A stretch of 64,000 nt of DNA, taken from assembly GCF_027943255.1 (NCBI RefSeq), contig NC_072895.1:82772001-82836000 (forward strand), read 5' to 3'. The notes below the pieces were generated by a model. That model was not told the origin of the DNA. It ran no database searches and saw only the letters and a list, made by a program, of their open reading frames with translations. The position numbers and the translations under genes were made by a program. How positions within the stretch are numbered: the stretch's first letter is position 1; each line of letters starts with the position of its first letter. Below, piece after piece: positions 21,809-31,929 of this stretch. Origin of the DNA: Anastrepha obliqua. Lineage: Eukaryota; Arthropoda; Insecta; Diptera; Tephritidae.

Positions 21809-23154
21809 TTCTTTGCCAATAGTATTTGGAGCATTTGGTTCTGCGTTCTCACAAGCTCTTGAAGAGTATTTTGCATGGAAGACATAATTCTGGTAATATT
21901 CTGGTTAAAAGCGTTCATATTTTGGGTAAGTGTATACATTATACCCTCCAAACCTCCAAAATTCTGGGGAGCACTAGCTTGTTGGGTACCTGATTTTACA
22001 ATATTGGCATATGAGATGGCTCCTGACTGGAGTGGAATTTCTTGATTTTGTTGTTGAATTTTTCCTCCGATACCAGAAACTGTAACGCTTGTAGGTCTGG
22101 TAGATGTTGCTACTTCTGTGTTTCTAAATTCAACAATTTCTCCTCTAGCTTGCTGCTTTTTCTCGTTTAACCTTTTCAACAAGTCTTTATAAACGGGGCA
22201 CCCTCGATAGTTTGCAGTGTGATCACCACCGCAGTTTCCGCATTTTCTACTTAGGCCTTCTTTAGCTGCAGTGCATTCGTTAGAACCATGCTGATCACCA
22301 CATGCAACACACACTACAGGTAGTGTACAGTAATTCTTTGTATGGCCAAATTCTTGGCAATTTCCGCACTGTACAGGCCCATTACGCTTGAGGGGCTCCT
22401 CCACGTGTATTCTTCGATTTAATAAATATCTCAAGGAATAAATGGGATGCGTTTCATTCCCTTCCAACTTCCTTGTGTCAGGCTCCAACTCAACCTTGAA
22501 CATTGGTTGTGGAATTTTATTTTTGTTAAAAATGTTAACGACGCTCTTGGTTTTATACCCGAGCTCTTCCAGGGCCTCTTTGATTTCTTTGGAGTCCACA
22601 GTGTGCTCAATACCTTTAAAAACAACTGAAAGTCCCTTGCTACTTTTCAGTTGGTAAGTGTAAAAATTTTTATTGCTTTCCTCCAAAAGTTTCGAAATTT
22701 TCCTATAGTCAACCTCGTTGTATATGACTATTTTAGTTTCATGGATATGACCTTTTCTTATCGGAACAATGTGGAAATTATTTTTCCCAACTGTATCAAT
22801 AATTTTTTTCACCAAGTTATTAGAACTATGTTCACGAAGGAATATTGGCGGTGGTTTAAATGATTTTTTATTTTCATTCACATCTACAACTTTATCATTG
22901 TTGTCTTCACTTAAAATAGCAAACCTGTTGCTATTATTATTGGTACTGCCTTCGACTACCTTTTGTTTTTTCATAGTTGGAACTTGTTTTTCAGGGCTTA
23001 GATTTCTTTTATTTATGTTGATGTAACGAAGTATACCAGATTGAACCTTTGGTATTGCACCCTTTGATTTATTGGTATTATCGATACTTAATTTCTCACT
23101 TGTTATACACTTCTCTGTTTTTTGCTGTATATTTATTTCTTTATTTTTAGACAC
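21805..23154 (-). CDS. Jockey ORF1: zinc-knuckle nucleic-acid-binding protein, 449 aa
   Basis: ORF1 proteins of Jockey elements coat the element RNA and help deliver it to the nucleus. The first 100 residues are polar and Lys/Asn-rich. Residues about 105-255 resemble the conserved region found before zinc knuckles in these proteins (PRE_C2HC type, ending RRIHVEEPLKRN). Three CCHC knuckles follow: C263-C266-H271-C276, C282-C285-H289-C294 and C305-C308-H312-C319. The C-terminal 60 residues are Asn/Gln-rich and end in a probable amphipathic helix (MLQILLAKK). The start ATG at 23154 is about 35 bases from the 5' end of the element, downstream of a short CAA repeat. The frame is open throughout. 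Confidence 0.95.
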   Translation of the reverse strand: MSKNKEINIQQKTEKCITSEKLSIDNTNKSKGAIPKVQSGILRYININKRNLSPEKQVPTMKKQKVVEGSTNNNSNRFAILSEDNNDKVVDVNENKKSFKPPPIFLREHSSNNLVKKIIDTVGKNNFHIVPIRKGHIHETKIVIYNEVDYRKISKLLEESNKNFYTYQLKSSKGLSVVFKGIEHTVDSKEIKEALEELGYKTKSVVNIFNKNKIPQPMFKVELEPDTRKLEGNETHPIYSLRYLLNRRIHVEEPLKRNGPVQCGNCQEFGHTKNYCTLPVVCVACGDQHGSNECTAAKEGLSRKCGNCGGDHTANYRGCPVYKDLLKRLNEKKQQARGEIVEFRNTEVATSTRPTSVTVSGIGGKIQQQNQEIPLQSGAISYANIVKSGTQQASAPQNFGGLEGIMYTLTQNMNAFNQNITRIMSSMQNTLQELVRTQNQMLQILLAKK

Positions 23155-23189
23155 CGTTGTTGTTGTTGTTTGTGTGTTTTTATTCTCAT

Positions 23190-23197
23190 GAGAATAT
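23190..23197. repeat. Target-site duplication of the Jockey insertion (5' side)
   Basis: This is the second copy of gagaatat. The element begins on the minus strand at 23189. Confidence 0.88.
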
Positions 23198-23440
23198 GAG
23201 CACTTTTTATGTAAATGTCCGAGTTTGGCAGCCAGATGATTAAGGTCACTGTATGCTCCTTTCTGCGACAGCCTGGGACAGTGATCCTACCTAAATCCCA
23301 TCAACCTTCTCCATTTCATCAACAGCTCTGGCTGGCTGTCGAGATCTGCCCGTTGGAGATCAAAACGGAGCTTTGGGGCAGCTTGGGGGCGCCAGAATGG
23401 TACTTTAACAGTATGACTTTTGCTTGATTTTGCTTATTTT
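23198..23440 (+). pseudogene. RNase-H LINE remnant, part after the Jockey insertion
   Basis: The text resumes with gagcactttttatgtaaatg, encoding EHFLCKC in the homologous frame. It continues with a decayed tail: QQLWLAVEICPLEI and LGAPEWYFNS match QQLRVAVDICPLEV and the following text in the minus-strand copy near 15600-15700. It ends near 23440 without a clear poly-A. Confidence 0.8.
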
Positions 23441-24889
23441 TGATGCTAGTGACGCCTTTTAAAGACTTTCACTGAAAATCGTTAAGATATCTTTTTCTTT
23501 TGCTTCAATTAAAATGTGGACTTGAAATGATTACTACAAGTCTAAGAAAGTTATCCCTAGGTTGATACCGGATTCAAGCATTTTTTTTTAATTTTTATTA
23601 ACTACCTTAAAACTGAACTGCATACAAAATTTCAGTAACCTAGGACTTCGCTTTATACTTTTTTCAAAAAAATCTACAAAGTGGAATGTCCGGTTATGAG
23701 GAATTTCACTTTTACTTTCCGGATTGTTCAATAAAACTCCTTTGGATCTCTTTTCAAATAATTTCGTTTGGAACTTTACGAGAAGGTATAAGAATTCTAC
23801 CAGGACCCTTATAAAAAATTGTGATTTTTATTAACTCTTTAATTACGTCAAAGAAAATTGAAAAAAGGTGTATATGTAGACCACCACACATGCATATTTA
23901 CTACATTCATAAACATTAGTCAATGTGTGTATTCTTGTTAGTGAAAATATAAATAATTACTTTTGCAGTAGAGAGGAGTTTACGTTTGCTTAAAAAATTC
24001 AAAATATGTTAAAGTTAGTGAACGCTTTGCAAGTGCATGCCCACATGTGTGTATATGAATATGTATGTGTGATTGTGCCTATGCATATGGCCATTCGTTT
24101 GTATAGAAGTGTCCGTGTAGTCTTCACAAGAGCGCCTTTGTGTATGCATTTATTTATTTCATGACAGGGCAGACTCGTTTGAGTATTACGAGCGAAGTGA
24201 AAATGGCTCAAGCGCCAATAAAATATGAATACGTTTTGCGTGTACCGCATTTATTTAAATCCATATACACATACGTATGTACATGCACGTGTTGTGGACA
24301 AAACCGTTACGCCGAAAATGGAACAGGCTTTAGTGATCAACAAGAAGTACGAATGTAAAAGCGAACGAGAACGCGGGGAGCGTTGGACAAGTACTTCCGT
24401 ACAACTGCGGCTGCAAATTGACAAACATATTGACAAACAAACCCGCAGACATATGTGCTAACTCGCATACGTGTATTTATTTCCTCCTTCACAACTACAT
24501 ACGTGCATGTATTTCCCCAGCAAACACAAGAGAAAATATTCTGTAACGTTTGGTAAACCCTCAGTTTTCAATTTGAGGAATTCTGAACCTTAACATTCGA
24601 TTTTAGTCATTTTCGCAAACCTTCACGCAATTTGAGAAATATTTCCGAATGTAACTTATTTTCTGGCAGCACTTACATAAATACATTTTCTTTTCCTTGC
24701 AATTTAATTTACGTACAAAACTTTTATTTAAAAAATAAACATTTTGAAGCTAGATGAAGACATGCATAGCTGTGGCTATAACTTCCCGAAACCATTGTTT
24801 TCTTTTTTTGCTCTCTTTCAGAAAAGACACGGAAGACTACAACTTAACTCAAGAAATGAAGGGGTTATCGTCGCAAATTTGTACCAAAA
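23441..24889. other. AT-rich non-coding DNA with TATG/CATA microsatellites, no gene seen
   Basis: The ORFs at 23999-24461 consist mostly of CATATG/TGTATG simple sequence in overlapping frames on both strands. None resembles a known protein. Confidence 0.5.
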
Positions 24890-25390
24890 CTAATAAAAGT
24901 TAAAAAAAGCAACAAATGTCTACGTTCTAATCCTACAGCGGTTCATGTTGTCATAGATCTGGTCTTATATGTTGTGAGCAACAAAGGATATGCCACGTCA
25001 CCAAATTTCTTTACTTAAGGATTTCGACTGAATTCTGCTGCATATATTGACGTTCTAGAGCCAATAGTGAAACCTGGATTGATAGTGTACGCTATGACTG
25101 CCTGTACATATTTCAGCAAGATTTGGCTCCTTCACATAAAGCGATGGCGATGGGTAGCTGAAAACTTTCATGGCCACCTAGCTCCCGAGCCTTAATCCCA
25201 CGCATTAATACGTATTAGACGTAGTTGAGCGTGAAACAAATAAACATCTTCAGAACCCCATTTCTTCTCTGAAGGCTCTAATTAATACCGTTATGGCCAG
25301 TATAAATAAGGATTCGGGCATGCAATAGTTTAGCGAGAAGTTTATTGCCTCCTATGGAAATTTTATTGAACGAAATGTAGATAAATAAAA
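24890..25390 (+). pseudogene. DD37D-type Tc1/mariner transposase remnant
   Basis: Shifting frames give VVSNKGYATSP near 24970-25005, YIDVLEPIVKPWIDSVRYDC near 25040-25100 and IFQQDLAPSHKAMAMG near 25107-25155. That last stretch holds the second catalytic Asp. It then degrades through a WPPSS-like block and ends with SYGNFIE-like text near 25370. The wording parallels the DD37D fragment at 6185-6550. Many stops are present and no ends were identified. Confidence 0.7.
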
Positions 25391-25749
25391 AATGCGTGAA
25401 GTTTTATCAAATTTTCAAGTTTGGCTCAAATACCGAACTTTTATTTTTATTTTTCTTTTTGTTTTGATTTTTTATTTTGTTTTTATTTCTTTCCTAAGTG
25501 AATGCACTTTTCGATTAACTTTTAAGTTTTCATATTAATTAAATGTTGAAAATGGAATTAACTTTATTTTTTTTTTAAAGCTTAAAAGTTTATATAATCC
25601 AGTTTTGGTCGAAATAATTTATTAAAAGTATTGAATAATATAAGAAATTAATTAATTAAATTTATGAAATAAAAAAGTTTAATTCAATTCGGCGGAAGCA
25701 GTAGTTTGAAAGAACTAATCATGAAAACCAATTTGCTATCCGAAGCCAC

Positions 25750-25812
25750 TTCATAAATTGAAGGAGGAGCTCTATCAAATACCCAATAAAGGGTGGAAGC
25801 GCCGATCATACA
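25750..25812 (+). repeat. 3' fragment of tRNA-derived SINE
   Basis: The text ggaggagctctatcaaatac then ccaataaagggtggaagcgc matches the 3' body of the SINE copies at 39653-39842 and 58200-58512. Only the last 60 or so bases are recognisable. Confidence 0.5.
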
Positions 25813-25814
25813 TA

Positions 25815-26140
25815 AAGGGTCTTTCAAAAGTTACACGTAGATATCAGTAGTGGTACATTCCTGGATACTCCTTTTATTTTTTATTTTTATTTTTCAAGTA
25901 GACAGATGTGCAATTTTCCATGAGAGAACAACGCCTTAAAATTGCTGAGACTTATTATGAAAATGGCCGGTGGAAGCAATGGTCTGCACAAGTCTGTAGT
26001 GCTAATGATGATGATTATGGAAATTTTTAAAGACCAAGATTTCGCGAACTTCGTGATTTTTTGGTGGAAATAATCATCCCAATGAGTCGCCAATTCAAAG
26101 ATTACGGACAAAATTTCAAGAAAAGGACTGACAACACTGA
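25815..26140 (+). pseudogene. DD41D transposon N-terminal remnant
   Basis: A terminus-like aagggtctttcaaaagttac starts at 25815, preceded by TA. It is followed by MREQRLKIAETYYENGR at 25920-25970, the usual DD41D N-terminus. A shifted block NHPNESPIQRLRTKFQEKD follows near 26070-26130, the end of the first HTH. The rest of the transposase is absent; LINE sequence follows directly. It is a dead 5' fragment. Confidence 0.7.
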
Positions 26141-27000
26141 CGGGTTTTTCTTTTAAAGTAGAGAATGGGATTCAAAAGCCAACATTGCATTGCACAGATT
26201 TATCTGTTGGACCTCCGGACTACTGTAGCGTCTACCAGTCCTCGCCATAAAGGAGGTAACTGTGTACCTTAACTCATATGCCGTAACATAAACTACGACA
26301 AATATCTTCTCGGACAGCCAGGAAGCCATCAAATCCATGGAGGCAGTTATGCTAAAATCAAAGTTTGTTCAGGAATGCCTGGTGGCTCTAAATGATATTG
26401 TCACCTGTGTTCATGGTCAGTCTTAAATGGGTTCCGGGACATACAGGTATTCAAGGAAATTGCAAGGCCGACTGGCTAGCCAGAAAGGGCCTGATGTTCT
26501 ACTGCTTGAAAAAATATATAGGCAATATTGGAATTCCAATGGCAACTTGCAAGCCAAGGATAAAAAATTATACAATATTCTCCAGGGAGCCAATAGGTCA
26601 TGGAGAGAAGAAAATACTTGTGTTACAACCAGGCTAATTTGGGCGCAAATAGATAAGAAGAGAGCAGAAGAATTCCTCAAGAGAGAACATCTCGGAGGTC
26701 GTGGTCTGCGTCACCGGTCATTCGCTGTTAGGTAGGCACTCTTCTAGGCTAAGAAGTTGTAGAGATGAGGAAGAGGAAGAAACAGTAGAACACTTCCTCT
26801 GTAATTGTCCAGCCTTAGTTAGGAGTAGAGTAGGGAGCAAGGGAAAATACTATTTTGACTCTCTTACGGAACTCTCTGGTGTTGGGATAAAACCTATCCT
26901 ACACTTCATAAGGGAGCCAACAATGATTTCAGAGCTGAAACACAATACTCGGATCGAGATTGCTGAACTCAATACGATATCGTGTGAACCTAACATTTAA
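26141..27000 (+). pseudogene. LINE ORF2 3' end: RNase H and Cys-rich tail
   Basis: Broken text at 26150-26400 includes IFSDSQEAIKSMEAVMLKSK (RNase H catalytic Asp in FSDSQ). At 26404-26460 it reads SLKWVPGHTGIQGNCKADWL, the PGH and AD block. After a frame change come EFLKREHLGGRGLRHRSF and CRDEEEEETVEHFLCNCPAL at about 26760-26820, the Cys/His tail. The last open frame ends at TAA 26998-27000 after FDSLTELSGVGIKPILHFIR. At least three frame changes occur, though the last two blocks are well kept. It is one of the better preserved RNase-H LINE tails in the window. Confidence 0.85.
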
Positions 27001-28333
27001 CTCATACAATTTAGAAATCCCCATGAGCTCAAGTGGAGAATTATAAATTTCTAAACTTGATAACTAAAAAATTCCCCATGCAAAAAAGAACGCCAACTCA
27101 AACCTGCTTGAATGTGCGTTTATGATGTTATGTAGAATTATTGTTGAAGATTTGAGAAAGCTATTTCATATGAAATGCATCTCAAATTGATATGAAACAA
27201 AATGGTTTACTGGGTCTGTTCGCCCGCCAATCTTTGCTGGTATTTGTGCGAGTGTATTTGCAAGTGCCCATCTATGCGGTGATGTGTCTATTCGATATTC
27301 TTTGCCTATCGTTCCGTTTTGCGCATTCGTTAGGCTCACGTACAAAACATTAAATGTGATAGAACAGCAACAACACCAAGCATGTATTAAAGCCGTCAAT
27401 GGCAATGATGTGCGAATAGTCAGGCTCATTCGTCATGTATGCGCACATATTCACAGACACACACACACACACGTGTATAAAGGAAGAATTAAGCCTAAAT
27501 GCATGCACAGAAACGCTTACATACACACACATACACGTAGTTCAACATGCATAGTTATTATTAAATTATATGGCAAAAGCACAGTAAGCAATTATAGTTA
27601 ATAGGCAACCTAGCGTGATAACAAAAACAACACAAATGTCATTTGAAGAACGGTATTAGACAGAAATGCGTAGCGAAAAATGATGAAATGAAAGGGAAAA
27701 TTCATTGAAACAGCTGAGCGGAAGTGGAAAATACCGTTGCGTTAAAAAAAAAAAAACAAAAAAAAAAAAACAAAAAAAAACAAAACAAAAAATGCGGAAA
27801 GCGTATGGAGACGCAGCGTTGATAATGGAAGTAAACAATATGATGAACCACAATTAGCGACAGACGGCGTCAACTTCCGCTTATTTTGCGGCTGCGGCAA
27901 GGCGATAAACTGCGCAAAAACATCAACAGCAACACACCAACAAAATAACGAAAAATATGAACCCACTCCACCCACAAACAAGGCTCCTCGCCTTCGATCC
28001 ACAATTATTTCATACGTAAACACACACACACATGTGAATATACGAGGGATGACTGATGAGTACGCAACTCAAGGTACCTAGTGATAACTCATCAATAATT
28101 CAGTAACTCATTGCCTGAAAATTCAAGAAATTTGGAGTACCGCGTGGGGACTAAATTCATTGTTAAAATAGAAAACACGCCGAAACAAATTAAAAAAAGT
28201 CTGATTTGGTTTTGAAGATGCAACAACTTTATATACAATAAATATAAATATACTGCGATAACTAATGATTTGTAGAATAGTTTCCATAAAAGTCAGCAGT
28301 GAAATAGTGCGAAATTGTAATTTCACAATTTCA
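27001..28333. other. Non-coding DNA with CA repeats and a long A-rich tract
   Basis: CA repeats occur at 27458-27475 and 27520-27535. An A tract with scattered C runs from 27744 to 27792. The long minus-strand ORFs over 27656-28029 are translations of that tract. No gene was recognised. Confidence 0.55.
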
Positions 28334-28481
28334 TTAACACGTTGACTGCCAAGACCATTTTCAGAAAACTGGCCAAAAATGACATTTTGATTTTTTCACA
28401 TTATATTACTAAAAACTCTATTTCTAGATCATTGGTATCATCAAAAATCAAAAATGAAGTTTTTTAAAGGAGGAAAAGGAC

Positions 28482-28539
28482 CTACGAGTTATCTCGTAGT
28501 TGACGTCTGGGAAAGAACTCGCTACGAATTATCTCGTAG
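28482..28539. promoter_or_regulatory. Left pair of subterminal palindromes in the piggyBac-like element
   Basis: Palindromes of 18 bases lie at 28482-28499 (ctacgagttatctcgtag) and 28522-28539 (ctacgaattatctcgtag, one mismatch). They start 40 bases apart. A matching pair occurs at the other end, so a role as transposase-binding sites is likely but inferred. Confidence 0.7.
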
Positions 28540-28713
28540 TAGGTATGTCCTTTTTTCCTAAAAAAAAACATCATTTTTGCTTTCTGTAGTATTTTGTTTT
28601 ATAGTTATTATTATTTATTACAATATAATTATCATAATTTTATTATTATTTTCTTTCTTTTTAGATTTATAAACATTCTCTAAAATTACTGTTATAATTA
28701 TCAAGAAGCCAAT

Positions 28714-30390
28714 ATGGATAAGAAAAGGTCACTGAATCAAAGTGAAATTGAGTACAACGCAAATCTAAGTGATTCAGAAGATGATTTCAGCGATGGTAGT
28801 AACGACATTTATGAGCCTTCTGAGAATACAAGTAATAGTGAAGATGAAGTCATCTCCGAACCTGAAGACGTCTCCGAATCTGATAATAATGACGATGATT
28901 TTCAAGCAACAACGTCAAATGAGAATGATGATTTGTGGACAGAAGTTCAACACAATCCTGAATTATTTGTTTTCGAAGAAAATGTTGGTGTGAAATTAGG
29001 TGCATCAAATTTTACAGACAAACGCTGGTGGATTTATTTTTTTCGGATGAGTTTCTTGCATTACTGGTAGAACAAACTAATTTATATTATATGCTGCGCA
29101 AGAAATTGCAACATTGGAAAATGGGAATCAAAATGCTATAAAAAAATCTAAAAGGATATCAAATTGGCAAGACGTAAGTGCTATAGAGATGAACGTTTTT
29201 ATTGCACTTTTATTGCAAATGGGACCTTGTACTTTTCCAACAATAGAACATTACTGGAACACAAAAAAGCTATACAATGTAAACTTTTGGCGCACACATA
29301 TGAGCCGCAATCGATTCCAGTTGATACTTCGTTATTTTCATTTGGTTGATAACTCACAACCATCTACCGACAGATTATACAAGGTGAGACCAATCCTAAA
29401 TCATTTCAACGATGTTATGCGTGAAAACTATGTACCAAGTAAAAATATTTGTACTGACGAATCCATGATGCTTTGGCGAGGAAGATTGCTTTTCCGCCAA
29501 TACAAAAAAATTAAAAACACAAATATGGTGTCAAACTATATGAACTATGTGAGTCCGACGGTCTTGTAATAAAAATTTACAGCGGAAAATCTGAGGAAAC
29601 TACCCATAATGTAGGTCACACTGCTGACGTTGTTTTACATTTACTTGAGGACTATTTCGATAAAGGCTACGCGCTTCACATGGATAATTTTTATAATTCA
29701 GTTAGTCTTACAAAACTGTTATATACACGAAAAACTTATGTGTGTGGAACCCTACGAAGTAACAGAAAAGGAAACCTCAAAGATGTGGTAAATCGTAAAC
29801 TAAAAAGAGGGGAGTGTTTTTGGCAGACAAATGGTCCTGTTACTGTATGCAAATGGAAAGACAAACGAGAAGTTCTTTCCATTTCAAACATGCACGCTAT
29901 TGAAATGGTAGAGGTGCCCAATCGCAATGGAAGAATTTCAATGAAACCGAATATAATTCGAGATTACAATAATGGAATGTCTGGCATTGACCGATCAGAT
30001 CAAATGATTTCATACTACTCATCTCTAAGAAAGACTATTAGATGGCACAAAAAGGTTTCACTTCATATTATAGAGATATATATACAAAATGCTCACAGAA
30101 TTTACCAAAAAGTAACTTCATCTAAAATAAAACTAATAAAGTTCAGAGAAGAATTCGTCTTGGCGTTGATTGGAGATTTTCAACCAGTTTTTTAAAAAAA
30201 TAGATCTAAACAGCTCCATTATTTAGAGTGTTTACCACCAACGGAAAAAAACAGCGTCCCACAAAGCCATGTCGTGTATGTACCCAAGAAAAAAACGCCG
30301 AGAAACGCGTTACTTCTGTCCAGCCTGTCCAGAGGAGCCAGCCCTTTGTGTGGAAAATTATTTTAAAAACTTCCACAAACAATAATATAG
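28714..30390 (+). pseudogene. piggyBac-like transposase, frame-broken
   Basis: Piggybac transposases excise precisely at TTAA. The N-terminus (MDKKRSLNQSEIEYNANLSD) is acidic, as usual. The DDE domain follows: WQDVSAIEMNVFIALLLQMG near 29175, first Asp in KNICTDESMMLW near 29452-29472, second in HMDNFYNS near 29680 and third in MSGIDRSDQMISYYSS near 29980-30020. The C-terminal Cys-rich domain starts PCRVCTQEK near 30268 and continues one frame over (YFCPACPEEPALC). Breaks lie at the T7 run near 29035, an AT-rich spot near 29085, the A run near 29515, a stop at 30193-30195 in a T6A7 tract, and A runs near 30245 and 30290. Four of these are single-base losses in homopolymers. All catalytic Asp residues are kept. 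Confidence 0.9.
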
Positions 30391-30566
30391 TACTTTATTT
30401 CTTGTATTTGAGTTAATTTTTCCATTATATTGAATGAATTTTTGCATTATATTGAATGATTTAAAAAAAAAAAAAACTCACGGAAGCCAAACCCAAAATT
30501 TGTTTCTTTTCCCAGAAGCCATTTATCGATACTAACACTATTACAAAAAGTGGTAGTTTTAGGTAG

Positions 30567-30626
30567 TACGAGAAAACTCGTAGTTGGCTTCCTGGAAGGG
30601 AAATCATACTACGAGTTATCTCGTAG
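30567..30626. promoter_or_regulatory. Right pair of subterminal palindromes in the piggyBac-like element
   Basis: Palindromic sites lie at 30567-30582 (tacgag-aaaa-ctcgta) and 30609-30626 (ctacgagttatctcgtag). They start 42 bases apart, and the last one abuts the terminal repeat at 30627. The intervening text resembles that between the left pair, in direct orientation. Confidence 0.7.
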
Positions 30627-30645
30627 TTGGCAGTCAACGTGTTAA

Positions 30646-31929
30646 ACAGTCATTTTTAACAGTGAGGACTTGGCAAAAATGTTTATTCTTATTTTTTTTA
30701 TTAACGATTCTTATTAATTTTTCAGAATCCTTATACAATGGCTCCTCGTATATATAACCAATAACCGATTTTTATTTTATAATTTAATTTGTTGTAAGCA
30801 GCATTTTTCATAAGGCCTGTTACAGTTGTCCATTTTAAACATCTTCGAGAATAGTTCAGCCGAAGTAGGTTGGTTGAATCATCGCTGACAAGATTTTATA
30901 GTAGTCGTTTGTGAGCTATGGCATACCAAGTGTGCCATGGACTGATGACGGAGCCAGGAAGGTGATAGTGAAAGATCATTTTGAGAAGAGAAATCTAAAG
31001 AACATTTCCTCACTGGTATACAGCATTTATATTCACTATGTGAAAAGTGTATTTCACTTGATAATTTATTTATTTCACTACAATGAAAAATATAAAAAAA
31101 AACATAATTTTCGTTATTTAAGTACTTAAGGCCGCGAGCTTATCAGTTGCCCCTCGTGCATATACAAATAGAGCAGGGCAAAGTTTTTGTTATGCCATTC
31201 CTAATTGCAAATAGCTAAATGTATAATAGTTTACAACAACAACAACAACAAAAATTCGCACAGGAACATAATTTGCGATAGAAGCCGATTAAACAACAAA
31301 TCTAACCACTACGGCAACAAAGTCAGCTAGGAGCAATCTAACTTACAGCAAATATATTAAATATTAAATGGAGAAACGTGAATTTGGCTGAATGAGAATT
31401 GGTTATGCATTGTGGTTGACATTTCTTGTTCAGATGCCCTGCAGTGAAAGGGAAAAATACTCAGCAAACATATTTGTTCTAGTTCATAAGCTGATATTTG
31501 ATGGAAGAAGTCATACTAGTGCGAGAGTGGTCCGAATTGTGCCAGTTGCAAAACCGGCAATTAGATTTTTATGGCAAATAAATTTCTTATATTATTAAAA
31601 ACAGGAGCTCTTCAAACACAAATTATGCACGTTAAGTGGATTAGACGAATATACATAAATGTTGAAGGAGTCAATCATCAGTGAGTTGAATCCCAAAGAT
31701 TTTAATTCTTAGTACCTCAAAGATTTGTCGTGCATTCAATTGAAAGACAAATGATAAAACAAGAGATTTATTTAAATGAGGGGCAAAACATAAATGAATA
31801 GTAGAATTTACATTTTAAGTTCATGAAAATTCTAATTTTTAAAAATAAAATTATATTAAGTCGCTTTACAAATCTAAAGGTGGGAAACATTTTGTGTTAA
31901 TTTTATTTCAAAATAAAATCTTTTTGAAT
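30646..31929. other. AT-rich non-coding DNA, no gene seen
   Basis: A short CAA microsatellite occurs at 31235-31252. The short ORFs (30911-31129 and 31392-31598) resemble nothing recognised. Confidence 0.5.

Larger units (their letters stand above)
19003..23189 (-). mobile_element. Full-length Jockey-clade non-LTR retrotransposon, about 4.19 kb
   Basis: The element lies on the minus strand between 8-bp direct repeats gagaatat. Its poly-A tail is the T run to 19023. It has a 5'UTR of about 35 bases containing a CAA repeat (23155-23189), ORF1 (23154-21805), ORF2 (21808-19154) and a 3'UTR of about 130 bases. Both ORFs are uninterrupted and of reasonable length for the clade, and the ORFs overlap by ATGA. 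Lack of RNase H in ORF2, the three zinc knuckles in ORF1 and the poly-A end fit Jockey. The exact target duplication, unbroken ORFs and intact tail indicate a recent, complete insertion, possibly still active. Other Jockey-type pieces here (6630, 52731) are much older. Confidence 0.95.
28338..30641 (+). mobile_element. piggyBac-like element with TTAA duplication, about 2.3 kb
   Basis: TTAA flanks both ends (28334-28337 and 30642-30645). The termini are perfect 15-bp inverted repeats beginning CACGTTGACTGCCAA (28338-28352) and ending at 30627-30641. Two subterminal palindromes of the form ctacgag-ttat-ctcgtag lie near each end. The coding part (28714-30390) resembles piggyBac (PGBD4-like) transposases but is interrupted. 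The complete ends show a full insertion rather than a fragment. Confidence 0.93.

Noticed and set aside
27656..28029. Minus-strand ORFs ending in long Phe runs
   Set aside because: They translate the A-rich tract at 27744-27792 and have no conserved motif.
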